DNA of 64,000 nucleotides from Marinobacterium litorale DSM 23545. GTDB lineage: Bacteria; Pseudomonadota; Gammaproteobacteria; Pseudomonadales; Balneatricaceae. Under the pieces are notes generated by a model. The model ran no database searches and was not told where the DNA came from. It saw nothing but the letters and a program-made list of their open reading frames with translations. A program made the position numbers and the translations under genes. Below, piece after piece: positions 6,918 through 15,684 of this stretch. The DNA is taken from positions 118,097-182,096 of the forward strand of contig NZ_AUAZ01000006.1 in NCBI RefSeq assembly GCF_000428985.1, read 5' to 3'. The first letter of the stretch is position 1. The number at the start of each line of letters is the position of its first letter.

Positions 6918-9900
6918 ATGGCCGATCGTAACCTAGCGCTCAATCTACTGATTAAGGCTAAAGATCTTGCCAGCTCGACGGTGCGCCGTTTTACGCGTGA
7001 CCTGGATGACTCTGGCGATGCAGCCGATCGGCTCGATAAGTCATTGGCGCAGGCGGATGAGCAGGTTGATGCGGTTGAGAAAAGCTCCAGCAAGGCTGGC
7101 GATGAGGTTGGCCACTTTGCCGACGAACTGAGCGAGGCGGATAAGGCCGCTGGCCGTTACTACGACAGCACCGGGCGCCTGCGCGATGCAAATGGGCGCT
7201 TTGTAGCTGGTGCCCGCCGCGCCCGCACTGAAACCGACAAGCTCGGCAAGGAGTTCCGCGACACTTCCAAAGATGCCAAAACCCTCACCGGTCGTGTTGG
7301 GGATCTGGGTAGCAAGCTGAAAGGCTTCCTCCTCGGTGGTGCCATAGCGACTGGACTAGGCAGGCTATTCAATGGGGCGCTACGCTCCAGTGCGCAGTTC
7401 GAGCGCCAGATGAACCGAGTGGAGGCTGTCACCCGAGCCTCTGCTGAAGAGATGCGCCTGCTCACCGAAGCCGCTGAAGAGGCTGGGAGTACCACCGAAT
7501 TTACCGCCACTCAGGCCGGTGAAGGCTTGGAGATACTTGCGCGTGCTGGCTTTGATGCCCGTGAGTCAGTCGAGCTGCTTCCCTCCGTGCTGGCGGTGGC
7601 CACCGCTGAAGGTGTCGGCCTTGCTGAAGCGGCGGGTCTGATATCCGACACACTCTCCGTCATGCAAATGGAGATCGGCAAGGGGGCCCAGGCGACAGAT
7701 GTGCTGGCGCGTGGTTCTGGCCTGGCTAACACGCGCATGACGGAGCTGGGCAATGCGATCAGCTACACCGGTTCTTTCGCCCGTGAAGCAGATCTGGATC
7801 TGGAGCAGCTGGTTGCCGTCCTGGACGTACTGGCGAAAAACGGTCTGCGCGGTGAGCGTGCCGGTACTGGTCTCCGCGCCATCCTTGCCCAGCTCTCAGA
7901 CCCGGCCAGTAAAGCATCCAAAGCGATCGCCGAGCTGGGCATCCCCACTGATAACTTTATCCAGATGATTGAGGGCCTGCGTCAGCGCGGCCCTGAAGCT
8001 ACTCAAGCCATCAATGCCTTCGGTATCGAAGCGGGCCCCGCCCTCCGTGCCCTGCTCGCCGAGGGGGCAGCAGGCATTGGCGAATTTGAAGACAAGCTGC
8101 GCAGTGCCAATGGTGCCGCTAAAGAGATGGCTGACACGGCCAGTGACGATCTGATCGGTGCGACCCGAGGTTTCCAGTCCGCTTGGGACTCCCTGCGTAA
8201 GACGCTCAGCAACCCAACGCTGGAGCCATTGGCGGGACTTTTGGATCGCGTGGCTGCCAAGTTCCGGGAGATGAAAGAGGCGGGCAATCTGCGTGCTTGG
8301 GGTGAGATCACAGCGTTTGCCATTAACCGGGTCTCCGGTGCGATGCAAATGTTTTATAACACGATCACCATGCTCATTAAGGGCATTGGCGTATTTGCGT
8401 CCACTGTACTTTACAAACTGACCGAAACTGAGGTGGCGGTTGCCAAGATTCTGAACCGCATCGGTTTGGTTTCAGATGAGACAGTTAAGAGCCTTGAGAT
8501 CAGTCTTGGTGCCATGGGCGCTGTTGTTGACGAGTTCATCAATGAAACCAATCAAGACCTCAAAGACATCGGTAATGGTTGGGATCTTCTTACTGGTGAA
8601 GTAACGCTAGCAAAACAAAAGCTTGACGAAGCTGTCGCGGAATCAGGCGAACAAGCCAAAGCCGCAGGCAATACGGCAGCTCAGGCGTCAGAAGAGGTTG
8701 CCGAGGCTGGTGATAACGCAGCCAACACCCTGGACCTTGCTGCCCAGAAGATCATCGCCGCGTTCAATACAGCCCGGGATGAGGGCAGCACCACCGCTGA
8801 ATCCATAAAAGCCGCGTTCGAAGAGGTGGATCTAACCTCCATCGAGGGTATCACTGCCCTCGGTACCGCCATGACCGAGATCGCCGGTGAGTCCGAGGCG
8901 CTGGATACCCAGCTCCGCGAGCACCTGGCTAAAACGTTGGAGAAGATGACTGCGGAGGAGCTGGAAGCCTTCCGGCAGAAAGCGATCGAAGCCTTCGCCG
9001 ATGCTGAAGATGGTGCAGGCAAGCTCGACCGAGTGCTCAACGGCGCCCTTGATGCCAGCCTGCGCAAGCTGGGTGTGGACGTAGAAGAACTGCGCACCGG
9101 CATTACATCGGTCGGGAGTTCTGCGCTCCAGTCGTTCCAGACCGTCCGCGAAGAGCTGGAACGGACAGGCGTTGAGGGTAAGGAAGCCAGCGCGATCATC
9201 AAAGCCGCCTTCGAGAAAGCATTCGATCAAGTCAGCACCACGGCGGGTTTGGATGAGCTGAAGACGCAGCTCCGTGAAGCCGCAGAGGATGGCGTTATCA
9301 GTTGGGGCGAGTACCGGAAGGAGCTGCAGAAAATAAAGGAGAAGTACCAGGAGATTGAGGATGCGGCGAAAACATCGGTCGATGGCCAGAAAAAGGCGTT
9401 AGGTGACCTTAAGAAAGAAGCGGGTAAAGCGGCTGACGAGATAAAGCGTGCTAAAGATGCGGCGAATGATGAAAACAACACAGACGGCGGAAATGGCGAC
9501 GACGAAGACGACGATAGCGCCGATGATGAAGAGTCGGGCAAGCGTTCCCGTCGCTCAACCTCCTCAACAGTAGCCAACCGCCTCCGCGCCCAGGGCCGCG
9601 ACGATGCTGCCGAGATCCTCCTGGAAAAGATCGCCCAGGGTGACGTCCCGCAGGGCGGGTTCCAGGGCCTCGCCGGTTACGACCGCTGGTGGGAAATGAT
9701 GCAGAAGTCGGCGATCGAAGAAGCCGACAAGGTGCAGGCCAAATACGACCAGCTCGCCCAATACCAGCGTGATATCGCTGCCGGGGATGTAGACGCAGCC
9801 AAGCGCCTGCTGGCGATGCGCAATACCTTCGCAGATCTGGAAGCTGATCTTGTCGGCATCGTCACCCAAGCATCCAATCTGGTGAACAGCCAACAAGCGC

Positions 9901-10058
9901 CCCAGCAGCAGCCGGGGCAGCAGGTTCAGGCACCCAGAGCGGATGAAGTAGTCGTTAAATTCGATTTTAACGGCCGTCAGTTCCCCGGCAGGTTCAGCTC
10001 CTCTAACGCCAGTGAGCTTCTCGATGAGCTGGCCGGAATCGCTGAGGTGACCCGATGA
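6918..10058 (+). CDS. Tail tape measure protein
   Basis: A 1046-residue protein, the longest-but-one ORF in the phage. It is mostly helical with coiled-coil stretches (N-terminal 1-110 and 560-870). A TP901-type core (about 150-420) shows FERQMNRVEAVTRASAEEM, the glycine-rich GEGLEILARAGFDARESV and an NGLRGERAGTGLRAI segment. A hydrophobic segment lies near 470-495. An acidic, low-complexity D/E/N stretch lies at about 850-875. It sets tail length and plugs the tube. Only 70 bases separate it from the tube gene, so the usual pair of tail assembly chaperones is not evident. The C-terminal stop overlaps the next ATG (ATGA). Confidence 0.92.
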   Translation: MADRNLALNLLIKAKDLASSTVRRFTRDLDDSGDAADRLDKSLAQADEQVDAVEKSSSKAGDEVGHFADELSEADKAAGRYYDSTGRLRDANGRFVAGARRARTETDKLGKEFRDTSKDAKTLTGRVGDLGSKLKGFLLGGAIATGLGRLFNGALRSSAQFERQMNRVEAVTRASAEEMRLLTEAAEEAGSTTEFTATQAGEGLEILARAGFDARESVELLPSVLAVATAEGVGLAEAAGLISDTLSVMQMEIGKGAQATDVLARGSGLANTRMTELGNAISYTGSFAREADLDLEQLVAVLDVLAKNGLRGERAGTGLRAILAQLSDPASKASKAIAELGIPTDNFIQMIEGLRQRGPEATQAINAFGIEAGPALRALLAEGAAGIGEFEDKLRSANGAAKEMADTASDDLIGATRGFQSAWDSLRKTLSNPTLEPLAGLLDRVAAKFREMKEAGNLRAWGEITAFAINRVSGAMQMFYNTITMLIKGIGVFASTVLYKLTETEVAVAKILNRIGLVSDETVKSLEISLGAMGAVVDEFINETNQDLKDIGNGWDLLTGEVTLAKQKLDEAVAESGEQAKAAGNTAAQASEEVAEAGDNAANTLDLAAQKIIAAFNTARDEGSTTAESIKAAFEEVDLTSIEGITALGTAMTEIAGESEALDTQLREHLAKTLEKMTAEELEAFRQKAIEAFADAEDGAGKLDRVLNGALDASLRKLGVDVEELRTGITSVGSSALQSFQTVREELERTGVEGKEASAIIKAAFEKAFDQVSTTAGLDELKTQLREAAEDGVISWGEYRKELQKIKEKYQEIEDAAKTSVDGQKKALGDLKKEAGKAADEIKRAKDAANDENNTDGGNGDDEDDDSADDEESGKRSRRSTSSTVANRLRAQGRDDAAEILLEKIAQGDVPQGGFQGLAGYDRWWEMMQKSAIEEADKVQAKYDQLAQYQRDIAAGDVDAAKRLLAMRNTFADLEADLVGIVTQASNLVNSQQAPQQQPGQQVQAPRADEVVVKFDFNGRQFPGRFSSSNASELLDELAGIAEVTR

Positions 10059-10426
10059 TCACGCTCAACGGTATTACGCTCCCCGAAGACCTGATCTGGT
10101 CCGATGAGTTCAGCTGGACGGCTGTGCGCCAGGGGGCTGATTACTCCCTGACCGGCGCGCTCATGATCGATGAAGCAACCAGGCTGGCGGGCCGTCCGAT
10201 TACCCTCACCGACGGCTGGGCCAGTCGCGCACTGGTGCTGCAGCTCTACACGCTGACCCAACAGGCCGGTCAGACCCACACCCTCACAATCAATGGCACC
10301 TCCTATGACGTCATGTTCCGACAGAGCGAGGGCCCTCTATCCGCGACTCCCGTTAAACCGGTATACGCCGCCGACTTTGATGATGGCGACTGGTACCGAC
10401 TCACCCTGCGATTCCTGGTGGTGTAA
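10055..10426 (+). CDS. Small distal-tail-type protein of unknown family
   Basis: A 123-residue protein, translationally coupled to the tape measure stop and abutting the next start. It begins ITLNGITLPEDLIW, a pattern common in short phage tail-tip proteins in which a residue is measured against a field or reference element, and ends in beta strands (WYRLTLRFLVV). I do not recognise a named family. Tail-tip assembly is inferred from position. Confidence 0.55.
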   Translation: MITLNGITLPEDLIWSDEFSWTAVRQGADYSLTGALMIDEATRLAGRPITLTDGWASRALVLQLYTLTQQAGQTHTLTINGTSYDVMFRQSEGPLSATPVKPVYAADFDDGDWYRLTLRFLVV

Positions 10427-13400
10427 ATGAGCGAAACAATCCTAGATACAGATATCAAACTCATGGCCTCCGAGCGCCTGGCTGACACCGAGGACGGCGG
10501 CGGCATGATGAGTGCCGTGGAGATCGTCGACGGGGTGGTTAACAACGCATTCCCCGATATCTCCCGGCTTGATCGCACCTACGGCCGCGTGAACCTGCGT
10601 AAGCTCTACGCCGCCGTGCAAACCGCGAACAAAGCGATGTACTACGGCTCCCACGTCATCATCACCGACGCCCCGGACGATCCTCGCGTATCCGTGCTGA
10701 TGTTCACCACCGGCAGCTACATTGATGAGCGCACCAACGCCCGGGATCGGATCGAAAGCTACGTGGTCACCGGCCCGGAATCGCTCTACGTGCTGCTGGG
10801 GGATCAGTTAGAGGGCCAGCGCATGGTCCGCGTTTACAGTCGGCTTGATGTGAAACTGCCGGAAGTGGGCCAGGTATACCTGCTCAGCGAGGAGGACAGC
10901 AACGGCAATGTCCAGGGCGAACAGCAGTACGTACGCATCGACTCCGTAGAGCATGAAGAACAGGAGTTCGAGGACAGCCGGGGCGTCTTTATCCGCCGCG
11001 TCTACACGCTGGAGATCGGCAACCCGCTGCGCCGCACATTCCCCGGCCCGGAAACCGCGATCCGCTACTCCGAGCACGAAAGCCCGACGCTATTCCGCTC
11101 AACCCAGGTTGCGGACGCCTCCAAGTATTACGGCATCGTCAAGCTGGAAGAGGCGATCACGCCGGGGGATATGACGCTAAAAGCCGAAACCATCTTCGGG
11201 CAGCTGGTGCCATCTGCCACTGTGGAATCGCCAGTGGTGGATGTTCAGGCTGGGGTTGAGCGGGCTAACTTGGTGGCGGCTGGGGAGGAGTATAGCGTTG
11301 CCAACAACATCGAACATAGTGTGCCGGGGTCTGGCGTCAGCTTTGGCAGAGCGGTAGTGCCTGGGAGTGTTGCAGTTGCTTATGCTGATACCTACACAGG
11401 GACATCTAATTGGTCAGCGACGGACGACAGCAATGGAAACGTGGTCGATTCAGGAGGAGTGACACGAGGAACTATTGACTATGAAACGGGCGTGTTCGCT
11501 GGAGTTACAACCTATGTATACGGCATAAAAAGTTGGGTAATAACGGCGACTCCCGCCGCCGCCATACAAGACACTGCTCACACCGCCAGTGAAGAGATCG
11601 ACTTCGAAAACCGGGGCTACAACTACGTCAAAACCCTCCGGCCAACACCTCAGCCAACCACGCTTTTTGTGGACTATATGTCCCAGGGTGAGTGGTACCG
11701 GATGCAGGATAATGGCCTGGGCGAGCTTGAGGACGAGTACGGCGGCACCGGCATTATCGACTACGCCACAGGCTCGGTGATCGCAACCCTGGGGGCACTG
11801 CCCGATGTCGGCAGCCAGGTTATTTATACCTGGGCAACGCCGGTCCATTACGAGCAACGCCTGACGGATCCGGACAGCGAGACAGCCTATCTCACATTTA
11901 CCGTTAACCAGGGGGAAATCATCCCCAACAGCTTGACGCTTGAGTGGGATGTTAACGGCACAACCAAAACCGCCACCGATGATGGCAATGGCAACCTAAC
12001 CGGCGATGCCACCGGCCGTGTTGTTTATGGCATGGGTGAAGTGGGCTGGAAGCCTGCGAGCCTGCCGGATTCCGATGCAAACCTGACGGTTCATTACGAT
12101 ATCGGTTTCAATCAGCAGGAAACCCCGAGCTACACCGTCAACGGTGACGATATTCAGTTGAGCGTTGCTAACGCGCCGATCCGCCCCGGCACCTTCGCGG
12201 CCACCTTCACCCAGGGCTACAGCAAGCAGGAAGTCAAAGGCGTCCGGTTCGATACCAAAACCGGCACCCGCGATTTGCGAGTGCTCGATAACGGTGATGG
12301 CACTCTATCGGTGGAAGGCACCGGCGAAGCCGGAACCATCAACTACACAACCGGCGCGGTAGTCATTCGCACCAACTGGAGCAAGTCGAATACCGAGTAT
12401 GCCTATGTGAGCGGTGCCTGGGCGCCAGTGACAGTAACCGATCAATACTGGGTAACCGGCGCGGTAACGATCAACTACCAGGAGGACAGCGTAACCGCGA
12501 CCAACCAGACCGAGACGCTCGCAATACCCAACGCGACAGCCAATCTGGTACCCAGCACAAACCGGCAAGTGGTGCCCGGCAGCGTCGAGTTCACCTGGAA
12601 CGGCAAAACGGTCATCGATCGGGAAGGGACGCTGTACACAGATTGGGACAGACAGACCGGTGCGGCCATCGCCTGCGGAACTATCAACTATGCCACGGGA
12701 GACGTTGTGTTTGACGACTACCAGGGCGGCGGAACCAACAGCATCACCATCAAAACCCTGCTGGTTAAGATCGGCGCTTGGAGCTGTTCAGAGCTTTACT
12801 TCCGCACACCCGGTTCACCCCTGCGCCCGAGCAGTTTTTACCTCCGTGCCACCAAACCGGACGGCAGCCTGGTCGGCGCCACCGCCAACGCCCAGGGCTT
12901 GCTCGATACCAACGACATACAGGGCAGTATCGACTACGACACGGGCGTTGTTGATGTGCAGTTCGGTGCCTGGGTCAACGATGCAGACCTGACGGCTGAC
13001 GATAAAGCGGAGCCCTGGTACGACGCGGCTGATGTTCAAGGCGACGGGACCATCTGGCGGCCCGACCCTGTCGACCCCGGCACCATGAAATTCAACGCCG
13101 TGGTTTACAGCATGATGCCGCTGAACGCCGACATCCTCGGCCTGGACCCGGTGCGCCTGCCCATCGACGGCCGCGTGCCGATCATCCGCAACGGCGACGT
13201 GGTGGTGATTCACAGCACGAAAACCGAGACGCTGAGCAGCCCGCTGTCCCCCGGCGAGGTTGAAACCCTCGCTTACGACCAGCTCGCCAGCTGCACGCTG
13301 ATCGACGCCGAAGGCACCGCTGTCGACAGTGCCCTCTACAGCGTCAACCGCGAAACCGGCGTCGTGACAATGGCGGATCCGCTGGACCTGAGCGCATACG

Positions 13401-13990
13401 TTGAGCCGCTACATGCCCGGTACCGCATAGAAGATATGGCGCTGGTCAACGAAGCCCAAATTAACGGGCAACTGTCATTAGTCGGGGCCATCGGCCGCAA
13501 CTACGACCCGGCAGATACCTGGGTCAGCTCAGCGCTCATCTTTGGCGACCTAGGCGCCCGTGTTCACCATGTATTCGACCAATCCAGCTGGACCGGCACC
13601 TGGTCGGATGAGCGCATTGGCGGCGAGCCGCTGGCCGAATATAACGATCTGCTCTACCCGATTCAGGTCAACAACAAAAACGCAATCCGCGAGCGCTGGG
13701 CGATCATCTTTACCAGCTCAACCACATTCAACGTGGTAGGTGAGACGAGCGGCCAAATCGCATCGGGCAACACCACAACGGACTGCGCCCCAATCAACCC
13801 GATTACCGGGGAGCCGTACTTCACGATCCTCTGGCAAGGCTGGGGCTCAGGGTGGAGCAGCAACAACGTGCTGCGGTTCAACACCGATGCCGCCCACGCT
13901 CCGGTGTGGATAGCGCGAACCACGGTGAGCGGTACGCCGACCAAGCAGGATGACTCGTTTAAATTGCAGATTCGGGGGGATGCGGACTGA
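10427..13990 (+). CDS. Large repeat-rich tail-tip or central fibre protein
   Basis: A 1187-residue beta-rich protein. An N-terminal unit (1 to about 230) is followed by modules with a G-x-I-[DN]-Y-x-T-G-x-V-like signature near residues 348, 441, 530 (degenerate), 635, 750, 832 and 971 (degenerate), spaced about 80-140 residues apart. Each module also has a preceding T-D-D-G-N-G-N-like turn. The C-terminal about 200 residues (from IGRNYDPADTWVSSAL) form a distinct tip domain. The stretch around 11220-11580 is visibly poorer in G+C, which suggests a swapped module. Function in receptor contact or tail-tip structure is inferred from position and repeat build. Confidence 0.65.
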   Translation: MSETILDTDIKLMASERLADTEDGGGMMSAVEIVDGVVNNAFPDISRLDRTYGRVNLRKLYAAVQTANKAMYYGSHVIITDAPDDPRVSVLMFTTGSYIDERTNARDRIESYVVTGPESLYVLLGDQLEGQRMVRVYSRLDVKLPEVGQVYLLSEEDSNGNVQGEQQYVRIDSVEHEEQEFEDSRGVFIRRVYTLEIGNPLRRTFPGPETAIRYSEHESPTLFRSTQVADASKYYGIVKLEEAITPGDMTLKAETIFGQLVPSATVESPVVDVQAGVERANLVAAGEEYSVANNIEHSVPGSGVSFGRAVVPGSVAVAYADTYTGTSNWSATDDSNGNVVDSGGVTRGTIDYETGVFAGVTTYVYGIKSWVITATPAAAIQDTAHTASEEIDFENRGYNYVKTLRPTPQPTTLFVDYMSQGEWYRMQDNGLGELEDEYGGTGIIDYATGSVIATLGALPDVGSQVIYTWATPVHYEQRLTDPDSETAYLTFTVNQGEIIPNSLTLEWDVNGTTKTATDDGNGNLTGDATGRVVYGMGEVGWKPASLPDSDANLTVHYDIGFNQQETPSYTVNGDDIQLSVANAPIRPGTFAATFTQGYSKQEVKGVRFDTKTGTRDLRVLDNGDGTLSVEGTGEAGTINYTTGAVVIRTNWSKSNTEYAYVSGAWAPVTVTDQYWVTGAVTINYQEDSVTATNQTETLAIPNATANLVPSTNRQVVPGSVEFTWNGKTVIDREGTLYTDWDRQTGAAIACGTINYATGDVVFDDYQGGGTNSITIKTLLVKIGAWSCSELYFRTPGSPLRPSSFYLRATKPDGSLVGATANAQGLLDTNDIQGSIDYDTGVVDVQFGAWVNDADLTADDKAEPWYDAADVQGDGTIWRPDPVDPGTMKFNAVVYSMMPLNADILGLDPVRLPIDGRVPIIRNGDVVVIHSTKTETLSSPLSPGEVETLAYDQLASCTLIDAEGTAVDSALYSVNRETGVVTMADPLDLSAYVEPLHARYRIEDMALVNEAQINGQLSLVGAIGRNYDPADTWVSSALIFGDLGARVHHVFDQSSWTGTWSDERIGGEPLAEYNDLLYPIQVNNKNAIRERWAIIFTSSTTFNVVGETSGQIASGNTTTDCAPINPITGEPYFTILWQGWGSGWSSNNVLRFNTDAAHAPVWIARTTVSGTPTKQDDSFKLQIRGDAD

Positions 13991-14757
13991 TGGCGAGGAA
14001 CCTGGTTTCTGGTTTCGTTACCGAGGATGGAGCTCCACTATCGACCTCTGTACACATACTCGACGCGAGCACTGCAGAAAAAAAATCAACAACTCAGAGT
14101 GATGCGAATGGCTACTACGAACGAGAGTGGTACGGCGCAGAGTCTGATGTGTTGGTTTTGGCGATGCCGAGCACTCAAAGTCGACGACCTCTTGTGCATG
14201 GACCTGTATCTCCTGATGTTACCCCGCCGGTCTGGGCAACAGATGGTAGCAGCCTTGCAGGCTGGACAAATTACGGAATCACGGTTAGCGCAACAGAAGG
14301 GCTGGATCCGCCGTCGTTTCAAGTCTGGCCCTCGAATAACCGTGCATATATAGCACCCGGGGGTTCCGAGTTCGATTTCCCTGATGGGACCATCATCCGA
14401 ATTATCGCAAAAGTGGCCTCGGGTGCCACTAATTTGATGAACGTGTTTTTTGCATGTGATTCCGCTGGTGCTGGTCAAATGCTGCGCCTTGAAGGTCGTT
14501 CTGCTGAGTCGTCAGGTATAGCGAACACGGCGTCGTGGTTGTCGTGGAACGCTCCACATGCAACTTTTCCGCATATCCCAGACGCAGCGTTTCACGAGTA
14601 CGAAATTATCTTTAAATCCGGATCGCTGATCGACCTGATAATGGACCAACAAATCGTTTTATCAGACGAGCTGATAAGCCGGAGCGGCCCATTTATCGGT
14701 ATCCATGGTGACGCTGGCAATACCGGCGGTTTTATTGATTCGATTGAAATCTACTGA
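13990..14757 (+). CDS. Tail protein with carboxypeptidase-regulatory-like and lectin-like domains
   Basis: A 255-residue protein whose ATG overlaps the preceding stop (TGATG). Residues 1-65 read NLVSGFVTEDGAPLSTSVHI...DANGYYE, the fold pattern of carboxypeptidase-regulatory (transthyretin-like) domains. Residues about 85-255 form a beta-sandwich-like unit with YEIIFKSGSLIDLIMD and GGFIDSIEIY, resembling concanavalin-like lectin domains. Base composition is poorer in G+C than flanking tail genes, suggesting exchange of the host-binding part. Adhesion to a surface glycan is inferred. Confidence 0.55.
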   Translation: MARNLVSGFVTEDGAPLSTSVHILDASTAEKKSTTQSDANGYYEREWYGAESDVLVLAMPSTQSRRPLVHGPVSPDVTPPVWATDGSSLAGWTNYGITVSATEGLDPPSFQVWPSNNRAYIAPGGSEFDFPDGTIIRIIAKVASGATNLMNVFFACDSAGAGQMLRLEGRSAESSGIANTASWLSWNAPHATFPHIPDAAFHEYEIIFKSGSLIDLIMDQQIVLSDELISRSGPFIGIHGDAGNTGGFIDSIEIY

Positions 14758-14766
14758 GGTAGCGAA

Positions 14767-15387
14767 ATGACCATCCGCATGACAACACCGCTGCGTACCG
14801 CTCGCGCTCAAACCATCATCGACGCCCTGGACGCCGCGGTCACACCTGGCGTTTTCGAGCAGTACAGCGGCGGTCAGCCTGACCCGGACGTGTCTGTAGA
14901 CTCGATCCCGGCCCACGCCGTCAGCACCGCCTACACGACAGGGCAGTACGTCACCGCCGGCCTGCACTACTACCGCGCCGAGAACGACGGCACCAGCGCC
15001 GGTACCGCCCCGACGTGGCCGACCAACGGCGGCACCGTCACTGACAACGACATCACCTGGCAGGACATGGGCGAGATCCCGGTCCTGCTCGGCACGCTCA
15101 CGCTGAGCCAGCCCTGCGGCACCGTCGTCACCACGCCGGTATCAGCGGGCGTCACCAGTGTCGCGCTCGAGTTCAGCGCCTGGACCGAGGACAGCAGCGC
15201 CGACGCCAACGGAACAGCGACATGGGGCCGCTTCCGCGACGGCGACGGCAACAACGTGCTGGACGTATCGGTGGGCCTTGAGGGCAGCGGCGCGGCCTTC
15301 ACGATCAACACCACCGAGATCATCAGCGGCGGCCCGATCCGCATCAAAGAGAACACCACGCCAGCGCTGACCGAACCGGGCGCGTAA
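14767..15387 (+). CDS. Tail protein with internal carbohydrate-binding-like insert
   Basis: A 206-residue protein. The segment at about 55-100 (AYTTGQYVTAGLHYYRAEND...APTWPTNGGTVTDNDITWQ) is a small module often inserted into phage tail proteins and related to chitin-binding folds. The flanking parts (TTPLRTARAQTIIDALDAA and a beta-rich C-terminus with ALEFSAWTEDS) form a second domain of unknown type. It probably belongs to the tail tip with its neighbours. Confidence 0.55.
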   Translation: MTIRMTTPLRTARAQTIIDALDAAVTPGVFEQYSGGQPDPDVSVDSIPAHAVSTAYTTGQYVTAGLHYYRAENDGTSAGTAPTWPTNGGTVTDNDITWQDMGEIPVLLGTLTLSQPCGTVVTTPVSAGVTSVALEFSAWTEDSSADANGTATWGRFRDGDGNNVLDVSVGLEGSGAAFTINTTEIISGGPIRIKENTTPALTEPGA

Positions 15388-15420
15388 CGCATGAGCTACA
15401 CCGCCCGCATGGAGACGAAT

Positions 15421-15684
15421 ATGAGAATCTTGAAATGGCGGCTCCGAGTTACCGATAACCAGTCGCTGATGATGCCTGCTGGCGCTAAGGTGCTCGATGT
15501 GCAGATGCAAGGTGATAATTGCTGCCTGTGGGCGCTTTGCGACGAGCGGGAGCCAAAAGAACAGCGGTACTTTGCGATTTACGGAACCGGCAACCCGATG
15601 CCTGATACGCCCGGCAAATACATTGCCACATTTCAGATGGGCGGCGGGGCGCTGGTGTTTCATGTATTCGAGCACGCCGGCTAA
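15421..15684 (+). CDS. Small DUF7352-like phage protein
   Basis: An 87-residue protein. ATG 15421 is chosen because GGAG stands six bases before it, whereas the upstream ATG at 15391 lacks a site and adds ten residues atypical for the family. The start MRILKWRLRVTDNQSLMMPAG followed by AKVLDVQMQGDNCCLWALCD matches small phage proteins of the DUF7352 type. The function is unknown. Confidence 0.6.
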   Translation: MRILKWRLRVTDNQSLMMPAGAKVLDVQMQGDNCCLWALCDEREPKEQRYFAIYGTGNPMPDTPGKYIATFQMGGGALVFHVFEHAG

